A DNA stretch of 64,000 bases, taken from contig NC_026503.1 of assembly GCF_000182925.2 (NCBI RefSeq), positions 186,001 to 250,000 on the forward strand, read 5' to 3'. The notes under the pieces were generated by a model. That model was not told the DNA's origin, made no database searches, and saw only the letters and a list, made by a program, of their open reading frames with translations. Below are positions 23,757 through 35,618 of the stretch, one piece after another. The translations under genes and the position numbers were made by a program. The stretch is from Neurospora crassa OR74A (Eukaryota > Ascomycota > Sordariomycetes > Sordariales > Sordariaceae). Positions within the stretch are counted from its first letter, which is position 1, and each line of letters begins with the position of its first letter.

Positions 23757-24980
23757 ATGCGCTTCACTAACCCCAAACACTCCCTCTCGACGCTCGACCC
23801 CTCTGGCGAATCGCCCGTCTCCCTCCTCCCCACGACGCCCGAAGACATGTGGCACGCACACAACCTGATCGCGCCCTCGGACCTCTTGCGCGCGCACGCC
23901 ATCCGCAAAGTCGTCACCACGGGCTCGACGGGCTCTACGACGTCGGACCGCGTACACACCGACCTCACTATCCGCGTACAATCCGTCTTCTTCGACCCAG
24001 CCGCCTCGTCTCTCCACGTGTCCGGCACCGTCTGCCAAGAGAACCAATACGTCAGCTTAGGCCAGCACCACACTTTGGACCTGGAACTCAACCGGCCCTT
24101 TCAGCTATGGAAGCACAGCGGGTGGGACTCGGTTTCCCTCAAAATGCTGGAGGAGGCGGTGGCGGAGGACACGGGCGAGGCCATGTGCGCGGTGGTGATG
24201 CAGGAAGGGCTGGCGAATATCTGTCTGATTACCGAGTTCCAGACGGTCGTCAAGCAGCGGGTGGAAGCCAACATCCCCAAGAAGCGGGCGGGCGGGTCGG
24301 CGAGCCAGGGCGGCATGACGAGCTTTTACGAAAAGACGCTGGCGACGCTGCTTCGCACTGTGGATTTCTCGCAGCCGCGGCCGTTGTTGTTGGCGAGTCC
24401 CGGGTTTGTGGCGCAGGATTTTAGGGGGTATATGCAGAGCGAAGGACAGAAGAGGACAGACAAAAAGTTGCAGAGGATGGCGAAGGATGCGGTGGTTGTG
24501 CACAGCAGTACGGGGTATGTGCATAGCTTGAATGAGGTGCTGAAGAGCCCGGAGGTGCAGGCGACAATGAGGGATAAGCGGTTCACGGGCGAGACGGCGT
24601 TGATGGACCAGTTGTACGATCGACTGAGGAAGGATGATGGGAGGGCGTGGTATGGTGCGAAGCCGGTGGAGCGGGCGGTGAAAGAGGGTGCGGTGGGGAG
24701 AGGAGGGGGTGTGTTGTTGATCAATAACAAGTTTTTCAGGAGTCTGGACATCAAGACGAGGAAGAGGTTTGTGGCGTTGGTGGACAAGGTCAAGGAGGAT
24801 GGAGGCGAGGCAAGAGTGTTGAGCAGTGATCACGAGAGTGGGCAGCGGCTGGATGCGCTGGGCGGTATTGCTGCGATCCTCACGTATCCAATTTATGACT
24901 TGGATGAGGATGAGGTGGAGGAGGGTGGTGAAGGGGAAGAGTCAGGGGCGGCGGCGGAGGAGGGAGCCATGATTATATGA
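23757..24980 (+). CDS. dom34: Dom34/Pelota, ribosome rescue factor
   Basis: Intronless, 407 residues, usual length for the family. Pelota with its GTPase partner Hbs1 enters the empty A site of stalled ribosomes and dissociates them in no-go and nonstop mRNA decay; it acts in the cytoplasm. The three eRF1-like domains are recognisable: domain 1 (about 1-140) with LLPTTPEDMWHAHNLI; domain 2 (about 145-275) with LLASPGFVAQDF and HSSTGYVHSLNEVL; domain 3 (about 280-385) with a RVLSSDHESGQRLDALGGIAAIL-like segment. As in all Pelotas, there is no GGQ peptidyl-hydrolysis motif. The tail is acidic (DEDEVEEGGEGEE), common for this protein. The start is the first ATG after the leader. The call is based on recognised segments rather than an alignment. 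Confidence 0.9.
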   Translation: MRFTNPKHSLSTLDPSGESPVSLLPTTPEDMWHAHNLIAPSDLLRAHAIRKVVTTGSTGSTTSDRVHTDLTIRVQSVFFDPAASSLHVSGTVCQENQYVSLGQHHTLDLELNRPFQLWKHSGWDSVSLKMLEEAVAEDTGEAMCAVVMQEGLANICLITEFQTVVKQRVEANIPKKRAGGSASQGGMTSFYEKTLATLLRTVDFSQPRPLLLASPGFVAQDFRGYMQSEGQKRTDKKLQRMAKDAVVVHSSTGYVHSLNEVLKSPEVQATMRDKRFTGETALMDQLYDRLRKDDGRAWYGAKPVERAVKEGAVGRGGGVLLINNKFFRSLDIKTRKRFVALVDKVKEDGGEARVLSSDHESGQRLDALGGIAAILTYPIYDLDEDEVEEGGEGEESGAAAEEGAMII

Positions 24981-26358
24981 TGGATGTTATCCTTGTTTAC
25001 AGCGGAAAATTCAAGCCCAGTCTTTTGAAAACTCACTTCAAACCTATCTTCTGATTGTTATGCTGTATATCTCTGACATGGTGATGCACAGCTTTGGTGT
25101 TTTGCTGCGACTCTCCGCTTCTCGGCCTGGACCTCCGATTATTACCAAAACGACCGACGTCATTTCCAAACAGGACGGGAATTGGCATGTGCTCTGGAAA
25201 CAAGGTGGGGCAAATAAGCGATCCGATTCCACGAGGTTTGATTGGAGCGCATTGCTCAATCCAAAGCTTCATGGGTGGGTAGATGTATCCGCGATTGAAG
25301 GTTTGTGTAATCTCGCGTTGATGTTTATGTCGACCAAGCTCTATTATATATGTTTCATGATGGTGGATAGTAGTCCAGATCGGTGTGTGGATGTGAAGAC
25401 TTAGTTGTTAGTAACAAATTGGGCCAGTTCCAGACATGAACTTTGGTCCAACCTTTGTTGTCCATCTCTAAAAGGAAGCAAGCATGATCTCGGAAAAGGC
25501 ACAAAGTCCATCCTCCATCTACCCGGCACATCCCTCAATCAGGTGACGCCCATCTACCCGGAAGATCCGACTTTGTGCTTCATGGTACCTTTCGTGCCTC
25601 GCTGCCGTTGTACAACTTTCGCATCTTTCCACTTCCCTTTCTACTTCCCATTCCCCTCCCTTTTACCTTAGTCCAGGCACAGTAGCAATAACTTACTATA
25701 GTACATTAGTTTGTATTTGTGTCTGTATTCTCTAGTCACGATTGTCGTACGGATTGTTATATGGGTTTATGATACACCTTCAACAGTGTCCATGTCGAAT
25801 AATCAATTCATCGCGAATCGCAAGAAATCGGATCTCCAAATCCAACCAGTGGAGCCAAGTCGGGGCCACGGCATGTCGACAAATCCGACTGTCCGACAGT
25901 CTTGGCACGACATCATCTTGATCTTGGTTGACGGGAACCCTGACGGACACAGCTGCGGGCCCCTGCTCGTCCTGGTCCCGCTCTCGAATACAAATCCCCA
26001 CAGTGCCCTGAATCCAACCCCCCCGGAGGCTCCATCTTACAGTGGACTCTTTCAGGGCACTTTCAGCTCCAGTCTGCACCTGCCTCGCCGCCGACCGACC
26101 GACCGACCGACCGACCAACCGACTCCTGAACATTGAATTGGATTCTTTGTCCGTCAGGGGCTTGCGACAAGGACAGGATCGAAGCGAGAAAAGGGCAATT
26201 GGAAGACGAGAATAATCACGACACAACCGGGAGGAACAGAACAGGGAGTACGTCAATAACCTCAGAAACTAGGTACCTAGGTAAACAAGCGAAAACGTGG
26301 CACCCGCCCGCACCGCCGCCGCCAACGCCGGGTTGTTGCGCTAGAAGCAAAGTGAAGA
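24981..26358. other. Intergenic, no gene recognised
   Basis: Probably the 3' end of the Pelota transcript and the promoter of the WD40 gene. It contains a GACC tandem run (about 26093-26120) and GGTACCTAGGTA near 26273. No coding feature is supported. Confidence 0.4.
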
Positions 26359-29300
26359 ATGTCGACCACGACGGCCAAGAAGAAGAGCGGCACCAAACGA
26401 GCATCATGGACGCCCGGCGACGACACAAAAGCGATATCAACGACCACGAACAAATACCTCTCCCCCGAGTATGCGACTGCCCCTGCACATCATCACCACC
26501 ACCCCGTCGTCGTGTATCCGAATAACCACCATCTGAAGAATCATCATCTACATGGACATCACGGCGGACATAATGGACATGGCCATAGAGATGGTACTCG
26601 CCATGTCAGCTACGCCGCGATTCCTGTGTCAGGGCATTACTATAACGAGAACAAAAGCGGAAGTGGAAGTGGAAGTGGAAGTGGTAATGGAAATGGAGAA
26701 CATCCAGGTATGTACAATAAGCTGATTGACATGGTCAAAAACATGGCGATCGACCAATCCCATCACCACACCACCCTTCTAGTCAATGTAGCATCATGCA
26801 TGCATGGCCTGGATGGTGTTGTGGGTATTGATTGCCAAGCCGCTGCAGTGGCTCTCTTGAGTTCCATGGATCGATTTTATTCTGCATCTGTTCGTTGTTG
26901 TCCCTTTTTACCCTTCCGTCACCTTCACATTTCCCTCTTTCCCGCTGTCTCTTTCCATGTTCCTTTCCTGGAAGCCCGCCGCTTGATGAACTGAAGCTCC
27001 AGCTTGTACGCGTACAAGACGCAGCCAAGGCCGGAACAAAGCGTGACGGGATCACAGACCAAGGACCAAGGAAGTGGAAAGTGTTGGTTGTATGCATGTG
27101 AGCTGAGCTGTAGCCTGGCGTTACCCTACCTTGGACTTACCTTTCCTTTCCTTTCCTTTCTCCAACAATTCGTTGGTTGCAATCATTCGGTTAAGTTGGC
27201 TGGCCATCGATCCTTGACGTAGTGTTTTCCCTTTTTGCCTTGGCCTTTCATTCCATCCCCTTTCCTCACTTCGTTGTACCTTGTATCATGTCGATTGATA
27301 CCTACCTTACGCGTATCCCATCTTTTTGTGTCTTTCCCCTTTTGTCGTCTTTCCCTCCACTCTGCCCGACCGTTACGCGTATCCCGTCCCTAGAGTAGCA
27401 CCTCACCTACCCCCCAAAAAAAGCATACCTACCATACCTCTTAGGTATGGCCATGCGCCAGAGTATTGACGAAGCCAACAACGGCGCAATCGCACTAGGT
27501 ACCCACAGCCTAATCCGACCAGCCACCACCACTCCCGTCCCCATCCCCGGCGCCATCCGACGATCTCTCTCCATCTCCGCACGAGGTTCCTCCTACAACA
27601 CCCAGGCGACCGCGACGCCTGGTTCGTTCGCGACCGTTACCGAACAGCAATCCAACAAAGACCAATACGCGGAAGACAACACCAGCAAGCAGCTCGGATT
27701 CGGATCCCACAATGACAATGCTGGCTCCACGGGCAATGGCGCTGCTGTCAGCACAACCCGCCCGTCCATGGCCCAATCGTTAGGATCCAACTCGGCCATC
27801 GATCCCCTTTCCCAGGTCAGTCAGTCAGTCATTGATAACTACCCGATACGCGTATGGAAACTGACCATTCTCTCTTCTGGTTTTCCAGCAAATCTTTATG
27901 CGACGACACACTGGCGACCAATTGTCCTCCTCAAAACCACCCAAACATTTGCGCACTCAGTCGAGACCCGAGTCCCCGGGCCTGATGTCGACTGGAGAGG
28001 GGTCTGGGATAGCAGGCCGGCAGAATGCAGAGTTGTCATCCTCTTCGAAGCCTAATACACCGGGTGGTGGTGATGTTCCCAAGGATAAAAGGTGGGTACC
28101 CTATCCCCCATCTTGTCCCATCCAATCCATACTGACGCTTTTTCCTTCCCATAATCAGCAAAAGCAAAAACTTCTTCCTTCGCTCCCTCACCCTCCGCGG
28201 CCGCAGCTCCTCCAAGTACAACGACTTCGATTCCGACTCCGAGTTCGGCGGCGACCCCCGCATGAATGGCTTCAACGCCCGCGTCTTCAGCCAAGCCGTC
28301 GGCTACACGCCCCATCATAAAGAACCGCCCAGGTACATCAGAACAAAAGCTGCCAACAAAAAGGAACGAGACTTTGGCCGCGTGTTTCTGGCCCAAGAGT
28401 TGGTGGGCACTCGACCACCGGGGTACAACAACGCTCATAATTCACAACAAGAGGCGGACAAACAGGAGGGAGGAGGAGGCAACAAAGGGGATGCGCCAGG
28501 TCAAGGGGACGCCAGTGTGACCGTCTCCGTCGCCAGCGCCAGCGGTCGCAAAGTCGCCAAAACCGGCGGCGCAATTTGGGCCACCGAGTTCAGCCGCGAC
28601 GGCAAGTACTTTGCCGCCGCCGGCAAGGACAACATCGTCAGGGTATGGGCGGTCATCTCCACCCCCGAAGAACGGCGAGCCCACGAGGAAGAGGAAGCCG
28701 CTGCTGCGAATGGAGGGAACGGCACAACCGGAGAAAGGCTTAGCGCGCCCGTCTTCCGCGACCGACCGTTTCGCGAGTTTGTAGGGCACAGCGGCGAGGT
28801 GTTGGATCTTTCTTGGTCCAAAAACAACTTTTTGCTGAGCTCCTCCATGGACAAGACTGTGAGGCTGTGGCACATGTCCAGGCAAGAGTGTTTGTGCACA
28901 TTCAAACACAAGGATTTTGTGACGCGGTTGGCGTTTCATCCTACCGATGACCGGTTCTTCCTGGCAGGGAGTTTGGATACCATTTTGCGCCTGTGGTCGA
29001 TCCCGGATAAGCAGATTGCTTTCTCGGCGCAGTGTCCTGACCTCATAACGGCTGTGGCATTTTCCCCAGATGGCAAAACGGCGATTGCGGGCTTGTTGAA
29101 TGGGTTGTGTTTGTTTTTCGAGACGGAGGGGCTGAAGCCGCTGGCGCAGGTGCACGTGCGAAGCTCGAGGGGGAAGAATGCAAAGGGCAGCAAGATTACG
29201 GGGATTCAGACCATCAGTGTGCCGCCGATGGATCCGTTGAAGGAGCTGTCTGGGACGGGGGATAAAGCGCAGGGAGAGGTTAAAGTGCTGATTACCTCCA

Positions 29301-31645
29301 ATGATTCGAGAGTGAGGATATATAATCTAAGGGACAAGTCGTTAGAGATCAAGCTCAAGGGACACGACAACTCGGTTTCGCAGATTGCCGCGAGTTTTTC
29401 GGACGACGGCAAGTACGTCATTTGCGGCTCGGAAGACAAGAAGGCTTTCATCTGGGGACTGAACGGAGGACAGCAAAGAGCGGCATACATTGAGAAGGAA
29501 AAGTCACCGTACGAGTACTTTGAGGCTCATGGGGAGATGGTCACCACTGCTGTTTTCGCGCCTACCAAGACAAGGATGTTGCTGGGACGGAGCGAGGATC
29601 CTATCTACGATCTCTGTAACCCGCCACCGATTGTGTTGAGGAGCGCAGGGGAGGAGGCGGCGACGGCGAGTACGCATAGTGCTGCTGCCAGTGTGACTGA
29701 GCTGTCTTCTGAGGACCATCATCAGCCAGCACCACCAATCGTGCCAACGTCGGCACCGATTCAGAGACCGGAACCGAGCCCGGCGTATATCGCAAGGTCG
29801 ACGCATTATGATGGGAATATCATTGTCACGACGGATGATACTGGTATTATCAAGGTGTTTCGACAGGACTGCGCTTACATCAAGCGCAAGCATGACAGCT
29901 GGGAGACCGGGTCGACTTTCTCTCGCAAGCTGGCCTCCCACGGTGGTAGCCTGTACAACGGAAGACTGGGACGGAGCATTAGTGTGTACTCTCGGACTTC
30001 GGCGGGAACAGGTGGTAGCGCCGCTCACTCAAGAAGGGGTTCAATGTCCGGAAACAATGCGCCATACATGGTTGCTTCGCCCGTATCTCACGCCTCGGCC
30101 CTCAACCAGGCCGTCAACGCAGGCAGCGATAGGATTCTCAGATGGAGGATGGGCATCGAAAACGGCGCAGACGGAACCGGTCCATCTGGATCTCGCCCGG
30201 GACAAGTCAGTGCCGCACCCGGTAACAGGTCCTCTACCATCGTGAATGGTAGCAAGAGGTGGTCCGGTGTCCAGACCCCACCCCGCAGCGATCGCTCTCA
30301 GAGTCCCGTCCGCGGCGGCCCTACTACCTCTTCTGTCCCTGTGGGGGCAGGCAACAGAGCTTCCATGCCAGCAGCTGTTTCGGTTCCTAGTACTCCCAAC
30401 CGTAGCGTCAACGCCAACATCAACGGAACGTCTACTCCCAATGGCGCGGCCACGAACGGGTATCCACATGGGCACTCCCACCTTGCTACGCACACCGATG
30501 CCAGAAGCAACTTGTTGGAATCTCCCGCCAATCTGACTCCCTTACATAGGGTTAACACTATGGGCACGGGAACGGAGTTGGGCAGCCCGACACGGTCAGT
30601 GCCGATGGATATCACGCCTGAGAGGAACAGGCAGGCTAGGGAGAGGGAGGAGAGAGAGGAGAGGGAGGGAAGGCCGAGGAGCCCGCCTGCGCCTGGGTTC
30701 AGTTTTAGGCCGGCTAAGAGTGGGAATGGGACTGGTGAGGAGAGAAGGGGAAGTCAGCCTTTGGAGGAGCAGGGCGATGGTGCTGGCAGTGGCAGTGGTT
30801 CCGGGAGTGGAGGTATTTCGTTCTGGAACCCGTTAAAGGGTTGGAAAGTCGGTATACCTGGTTTCGGCAAGACTTCTGCCGCTTCTGGGTCGGGTGGTGG
30901 TGGTGGACAGAGGCCAGGTACATCCGGTCCAGACAAGGAAGGAGGAGCAAATGGCAAGGCACATAGCAGAAGTCAAAGTCTTAGTGCCTCGAACCATACA
31001 GCCCACATACAGGTCCCTTCACCGCTGGCGGATGGCGAAAGTTCGGACAGAGTCAGTCCCGGGATTACGCCGTGGGATGTCCCGCTGAGTTCATCGGTGC
31101 AGACCCAGTCCAGCGCTGGTGGGCATGGACGACGGAAAAGCTTGGGTGTTTTTGGTACTATCACTGGTGGAAACAAGGGGGACAAGGAGAAGGAGAAGGC
31201 GGAACGCGAGGTAACAAGAAGGTCATTACCTGTCGGTCCATTACTCGCCATCACTGATGACGACGACAACGACGACAACAACAACAACAACATCGCCCAC
31301 ATTGACCGTGTCAACGGACAAGGACACACGCGCTCTCAATCCTCCAGCACCATCACTGGCCTTCAACGTCCACCGCTCATAGTCCCCACAATTATCAACA
31401 CGCGCCCCAGTGGCGACGAGGAGGATTATCGGCCGGCTATCGATGAGGTGCTGCAGCAGCAAGAATGGGATAGGGAAAGGGAGAGGGAGAGGGAGAGGGA
31501 CAGGGAACAGGAAAAGGAACGGAGTAAAGACAGGTCTCAGAGGGTTGTGAGTTATCCGCGGTTGAGTTGGAGTACGAGGCTGGGGATGGGAGGAGGGAGG
31601 GGGAGGGCGAATAGTGATATTGCTGAGAGGGAGGAGGAGGAGTAA
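26359..31645 (+). CDS. WD40 repeat protein of WDR44/Laf1-Dgr2 type
   Basis: Four exons: 26359-26707, 27445-27815, 27889-28091 and 28159-31645, giving 1469 residues. The last two introns (73 and 67 nt) have clear branch sites (ACTGAC). The first, 737 nt, has a good donor GTATGT and acceptor TTAG and keeps frame, but no strong branch site. The ATG at 27447 directly after that acceptor is therefore an alternative start. The optional first exon encodes a histidine-rich then GSG-rich leader. The middle holds NDFDSDSEFGGDPRMNGF before a seven-bladed-type WD40 region (about 440-870), with recognisable units ending IVRVWAV, TVRLWHM, ILRLWSI and KAFIWGL. The C-terminal third is disordered, with glycine/serine, arginine/glutamate and asparagine runs. 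Yeast relatives are poorly characterised; a scaffold or trafficking role is inference. Confidence 0.8.
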
Positions 31646-31779
31646 TTAACCTGAGGAAAAGGTTGTTCATGATACCACTAGTGTACTGCTTTATACAATA
31701 CACGAGATACCTAGGTACCTATTTCTACCTATTGGACTGTGGACTGTGTAAGTCTTGTCTGTGTTGGATGCAGTGCAGT

Positions 31780-32940
31780 TGGAAACACTACAGGCATGGA
31801 GAGAGAGAGAGAAAGAGAGAGAGAGAGAAATAGAAGAGGCAATGGGGCATTATCAGCGGTCGAGTCTGTCTTGTGTTTTCATGCCATGTCACTAGGTAAG
31901 TTGCAGGCTTCAGGTTTGCTCACGGTACATCATCCTTCCTGCCCGATTTCTTCCGTCGTAGACTAGACTCTACTAGCTGTATCCTACCTACCTACCTACC
32001 CACACCCGTGCCGAGCCGCTGCAATTGAGCCAAATGAGATCTTGTAAAAACAAGAAAATTGATGGAAACATCAGGTAACCTTGTTCCATTTTGGGAGGGG
32101 CCACGGTTGATACAGATGGAATTGGATTGGATTGGATTGGATTAATAAAGTCCAGCAACCTACCTACCTACCTACCTACCTACCTCTAGGTATGTAGGGA
32201 AAGCGTAAGCACGAGAGAAGACAGACAGAACAGTTATCTGTTTTAGACGACGTCAATAAGATGTAACCTATGAAGTTAGGTAGGTAGGTATGTTATTCGT
32301 GGTATCTGTGGGTAGAGGTATTAATTAATGAGCATTGACGTGTTGATGTGTTGACGTGTTGACGTGTTGGCGTTGGCGAACGATGGCGAAAGAGTCTAGT
32401 ACCTACCTACCTACCTACCTACCTACCTACCTACCTAAGACTGGGTGGGATCCAAGAATGGATACCTCTACCTACCAGGTACCTACCTACCTACATACCT
32501 CTACGGCACCTCTAGGTATTGCAAAAGAAAAAAACCTGTGGACCGCAACGGACGTCACGGAAGTCAGGGACCGGGACATGACATCAAGTTGAATCAAGTT
32601 GAACTTGAAGCTACCTTAGGTATGTTAGCGTGGTGAAACTAGTGAGCGATCGATCGATCGACTTGGGGGGGCGGTGATGTTTCCCAGTTTCCCCGGTTTC
32701 CCGCCGGTTTTCCAGGCAGTTTCTCGATCCGATCCCCAGAGACAGACAAGTGTCGGCTTTGGCTTTGGCTTTGACTTTGGCTTTGGCTTTGGCTTTGGCT
32801 TTGGGGCCGGGTGTGAGGTTAAGGGGTAAAAAAAACATGAAGGAAGTTAGGTACCTACTATTGTCTTGATTGAGTGTATTCCTCTTGTCTCCATACATAG
32901 ACGTAAGATCCAGTCATCATCATCTACCTACCTACCTAGG
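31780..32940. repeat. Microsatellite-dense intergenic field
   Basis: Many unrelated simple repeats in about 1.2 kb: GA runs (31800-31830), CCTA runs (31984-32000, 32158-32186, 32400-32438, 32925-32938), TAGG (32276-32290), ATTGG pentamers (about 32121-32142), GTGTTGAC octamers (about 32338-32370) and a TTTGGC hexamer run (about 32755-32805). No gene is seen between the WD40 gene and the tRNA. Confidence 0.85.
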
Positions 32941-33076
32941 TATCGATAGACTTCTGTGGCCTGGTGGTGAATTTGAAGAAGACCTGAAGTTCAGTTTAAA
33001 GAAAGGAGCGCATATTGAGTCTCCAGTCTTCATGTTGCCAGGCTGGCGTGCAGCCGTCTGGAGAATCGGAATTTGG

Positions 33077-33222
33077 CTTCTTCTTCTTCTTCTTCTTCTT
33101 CTTCTTCTTCTTCTTCTTCTTCTTCTTCTTCTTCTTCTTCTTCTTCTTCTTCTTCTTCTTCTTCTTCTTCTTCTTCTTCTTCTTCTTCTTCTTCTTCTTC
33201 TTCTTCTTCTTCTTCTTCTTCT
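33077..33222. repeat. (CTT)n microsatellite, about 48 units
   Basis: An uninterrupted CTT/GAA run of about 146 bp. It creates long false open frames (poly-Leu, poly-Phe, poly-Ser, and poly-Arg on the minus strand) that are not genes. It is followed by a GTATG run (about 33250-33270). Confidence 0.98.
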
Positions 33223-33438
33223 CCTGCTCTCTATAGTTTCCTGCTCTATGGTATGGTATGGTATGGTATGGCCGGGACCTACGTACCTAGTGACAAACAG
33301 AAACAACCCAAATAAAACACCCATTTCGGATTGAATGGTCGTAAGAGGTGCAAATCTAGATGCACACCCTCATCAATTGTCATTATAAGTCCAGTGTCAG
33401 TACAACCTACCAACAAACAAACAAACAAACATACCAAA

Positions 33439-33552
33439 GCCTCAATGGTCTAGTGGTATGATTCGCGCTTCGGGTGGTGCAACCTGCTCCCTTGCTTGAG
33501 AAACAAGCAATACCAATGTGCGAGGTCCTGGGTTCGAATCCCAGTTGAGGCC
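33439..33552 (+). tRNA. tRNA-Pro(CGG) with 42-nt intron
   Basis: The acceptor stem GCCTCAA (33439-33445) pairs with TTGAGGC (33545-33551). The D arm carries the B-box-like GGTCTAGTGGTATGA. The anticodon stem CGCGC pairs with GTGCG, with anticodon CGG at 33471-33473, and the T arm is CTGGG TTCGAAT CCCAG. A 42-nt intron (33475-33516) sits one base 3' of the anticodon, the canonical position for eukaryotic tRNA introns; mature length is 72 nt before CCA. T-rich pol III stops follow (TTTT at about 33557). Confidence 0.93.
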
Positions 33553-33918
33553 TTCGTTTTGTTTTATGCGTACTGCATGCGTGGTGTTGCTGGTGGTGCG
33601 TGTGGACCGAAGCGATACCGACTTGGGCGGGGATGAATCAGGCCGCATGACTCATGTCGGCAAAGGTGGTCAGGTCAAACAAGTGGAAGCCAAACTTCTG
33701 TATTAGTTCTAGTAATCTAACCCACTGTCTATATATCCAACCCATCATCAAATTCCACTGCTTTCTTCGGTTCATTCCGAATACAGTCCTGCCAATCTCA
33801 AGTTTAAAACATCAACCATGGTGCATCCACCCAAGCCAACCCCTCCTCAATCTCTTCCCAACTACCTCCACCATGTCACACCCACCACCTCCCTCTCTCA
33901 ATACCCTCTATAAACCCC

Positions 33919-35618
33919 CTAAGCCTTGATAGGTGCATAGAAACTAAACTTCCCCTTGGGATCATACTTTCTCTTCAACATCTTCAACCTCTCCTGCCTC
34001 CACCCTTCATACCCATACATGGCCTGCAAACTCTCACTCCCCTTTGCATAATTCACATACACACTCTTCTGCTTGACCTTGTCCCCATACGCCGCATCCC
34101 TAATCTTCTCTCCCCACTTTTGCGCCTGCGCATCCAACGTCTTGTTTCTTTCCGTCTCCTCATACGTCACCAGGAACCCATACAAAAGCTTCCTGTCGCG
34201 CAGCGCAAACGCCGTGCTCTCGTACGGAACGGCCTGTACGGCTTGTAGGGAGTACCCCTCGAGATAAGCCATGGAGAGGGAGAGGGCCGGTTCGGCGCGC
34301 ATCATGTCCCTAAAAGCGTTGTAGGACTTGCGTAGCCCCTTGACGTCGTAGGAGTCGACGTCCATGCCGTAGACGGTGGCGCCGGCTTTGGGCTGGCATG
34401 CCCAGTCGGTCACGCGGAATTGGGCGGCGGCGGCAAGGCCGGGGTAGTCGGTTGTTTGGACGGGGGTGGTTTGGAGAGGGGAGAGAGCGGCGAAGGGGGC
34501 GAAGTAGGCGGCGGCTTCGGAGACGGGGCCGTTGTAGTAGACTGTTGAGACTAGGATGGGCTGTTTGTAGGTGGTGTTAGCGATGCCTCATAGAGGTGGG
34601 TCCCTAGGTAGGTAAGAGGGAGGGAAAAGGACGAAAGAAAGGAAAGACTCACATTCACAGGATCAACCTCGGGCACCAACCTCCACAGACTCCAATAAAC
34701 CACGTATGGACTCTGGTTCCTCATCACCGTATTATGCACCCTGTACACCTCCTCCAACCTGTCCTGCGTGAACGTGAAACTCTGGTACGTCCACTCCGGC
34801 CGGACCGCATCATACAGCTTATACTCCACCTCCGTGACCACCCCAAAGTTATGGCCCGCGCCCCGCAAGGCCCAAAACAAATCGCTGTTTTCTGTGTTGG
34901 ACGTTTTCACCGCCGTGCCGTTTGCCAATACCACCCGCGCCGACAAGATCTGATCAGCGCCCAATCCATACTGGCCCTGCAACCAACCGTGTCCACCGCC
35001 CAGGGCAGGCCCCAGCAGACTGACGCATCGACAGGATCCAGTGGTTGTCTGTTTGCCTCGAGCCCAAAGCGCGGGGATGACGTCGTTACCGCGTAGTCCG
35101 CCGCCGAGAGTAGCGGAGTGTCCGTCGGCAGCGAACTCCATCTTGGTCAGGTTGCGCGTCCAGATGGCCATGCCGCCCTGCAGTTGCGACAGACCTTGCC
35201 AGGTCCCGTGGGTTCCAGTTGTAGCGAGAAAAGGGATGGAGTGGGCGTTGGCGTATTGGATGGTTAGAGAGACGTCGCGCTCGGAGGCGGGGATGACGAT
35301 GACGCCGTAGGAGGGAGAGTTGGTGTGCGTGTTGAGGGACCAGCGGTGGGTGTACTGGGTGAAGGAGGGGGAGGAGGGGAGGAGGACGAGGGCGGAGGGG
35401 GAGAGGAGGGTAGCCAAGTCCTGTTGAATGGTTTGTGGGAGGGGGACGACAGGGGAGAGGGAGGAAGTGTTATAGTCGCGATGTTCGAGAGAAGAAGGGA
35501 AAGAGGGGGTGTGACGGATGGCGATGGGGAGGGGACCGGTTGCAACTGGGGAGGCGGCTGTGAGGCCGGCCAAGGCCAGGAGACCGCCCCAGATGAGGGA
35601 GCCGGTGCAGGAGAGCAT
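33919..35618 (-). CDS. Secreted FAD-linked oxidoreductase, berberine-bridge-enzyme type
   Basis: Exons 34653-35618 and 33919-34560 flank a 92-nt phase-0 intron (donor GTGAGT, branch GCTAAC), giving 535 residues. An N-terminal signal peptide is evident (hydrophobic, ending TAASP). The PCMH-type FAD domain spans about 85-270, with GTHGTWQGL where flavin-attaching histidine is usually found and GSCRCVSLLGPALGGGHG carrying a candidate second, cysteinyl attachment site. The C-terminal BBE segment is present (YVNYAKGSE and a KYDPKGKFSFY end). Such enzymes oxidise sugars or specialised metabolites using O2; the substrate is not predictable. Upstream in the same direction lies the tRNA; there is no evident biosynthetic cluster. 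It differs from the 39.8-kb oxidoreductase in having the Cys site. Confidence 0.85.

Noticed and set aside
24981-25404. 114-codon plus-strand frame downstream of Pelota
   Set aside because: No domain or plausible start context; most likely in the 3' untranslated region.
28442-29155. 237-codon minus-strand frame opposite the WD40 exon
   Set aside because: Antisense shadow; the plus strand carries recognisable WD40 repeats in this interval.
32870-33334. Open frames of 80-154 codons on both strands with poly-Leu, poly-Phe, poly-Ser or poly-Arg
   Set aside because: They are reading frames through the CTT/GAA microsatellite and have no other coding sign.
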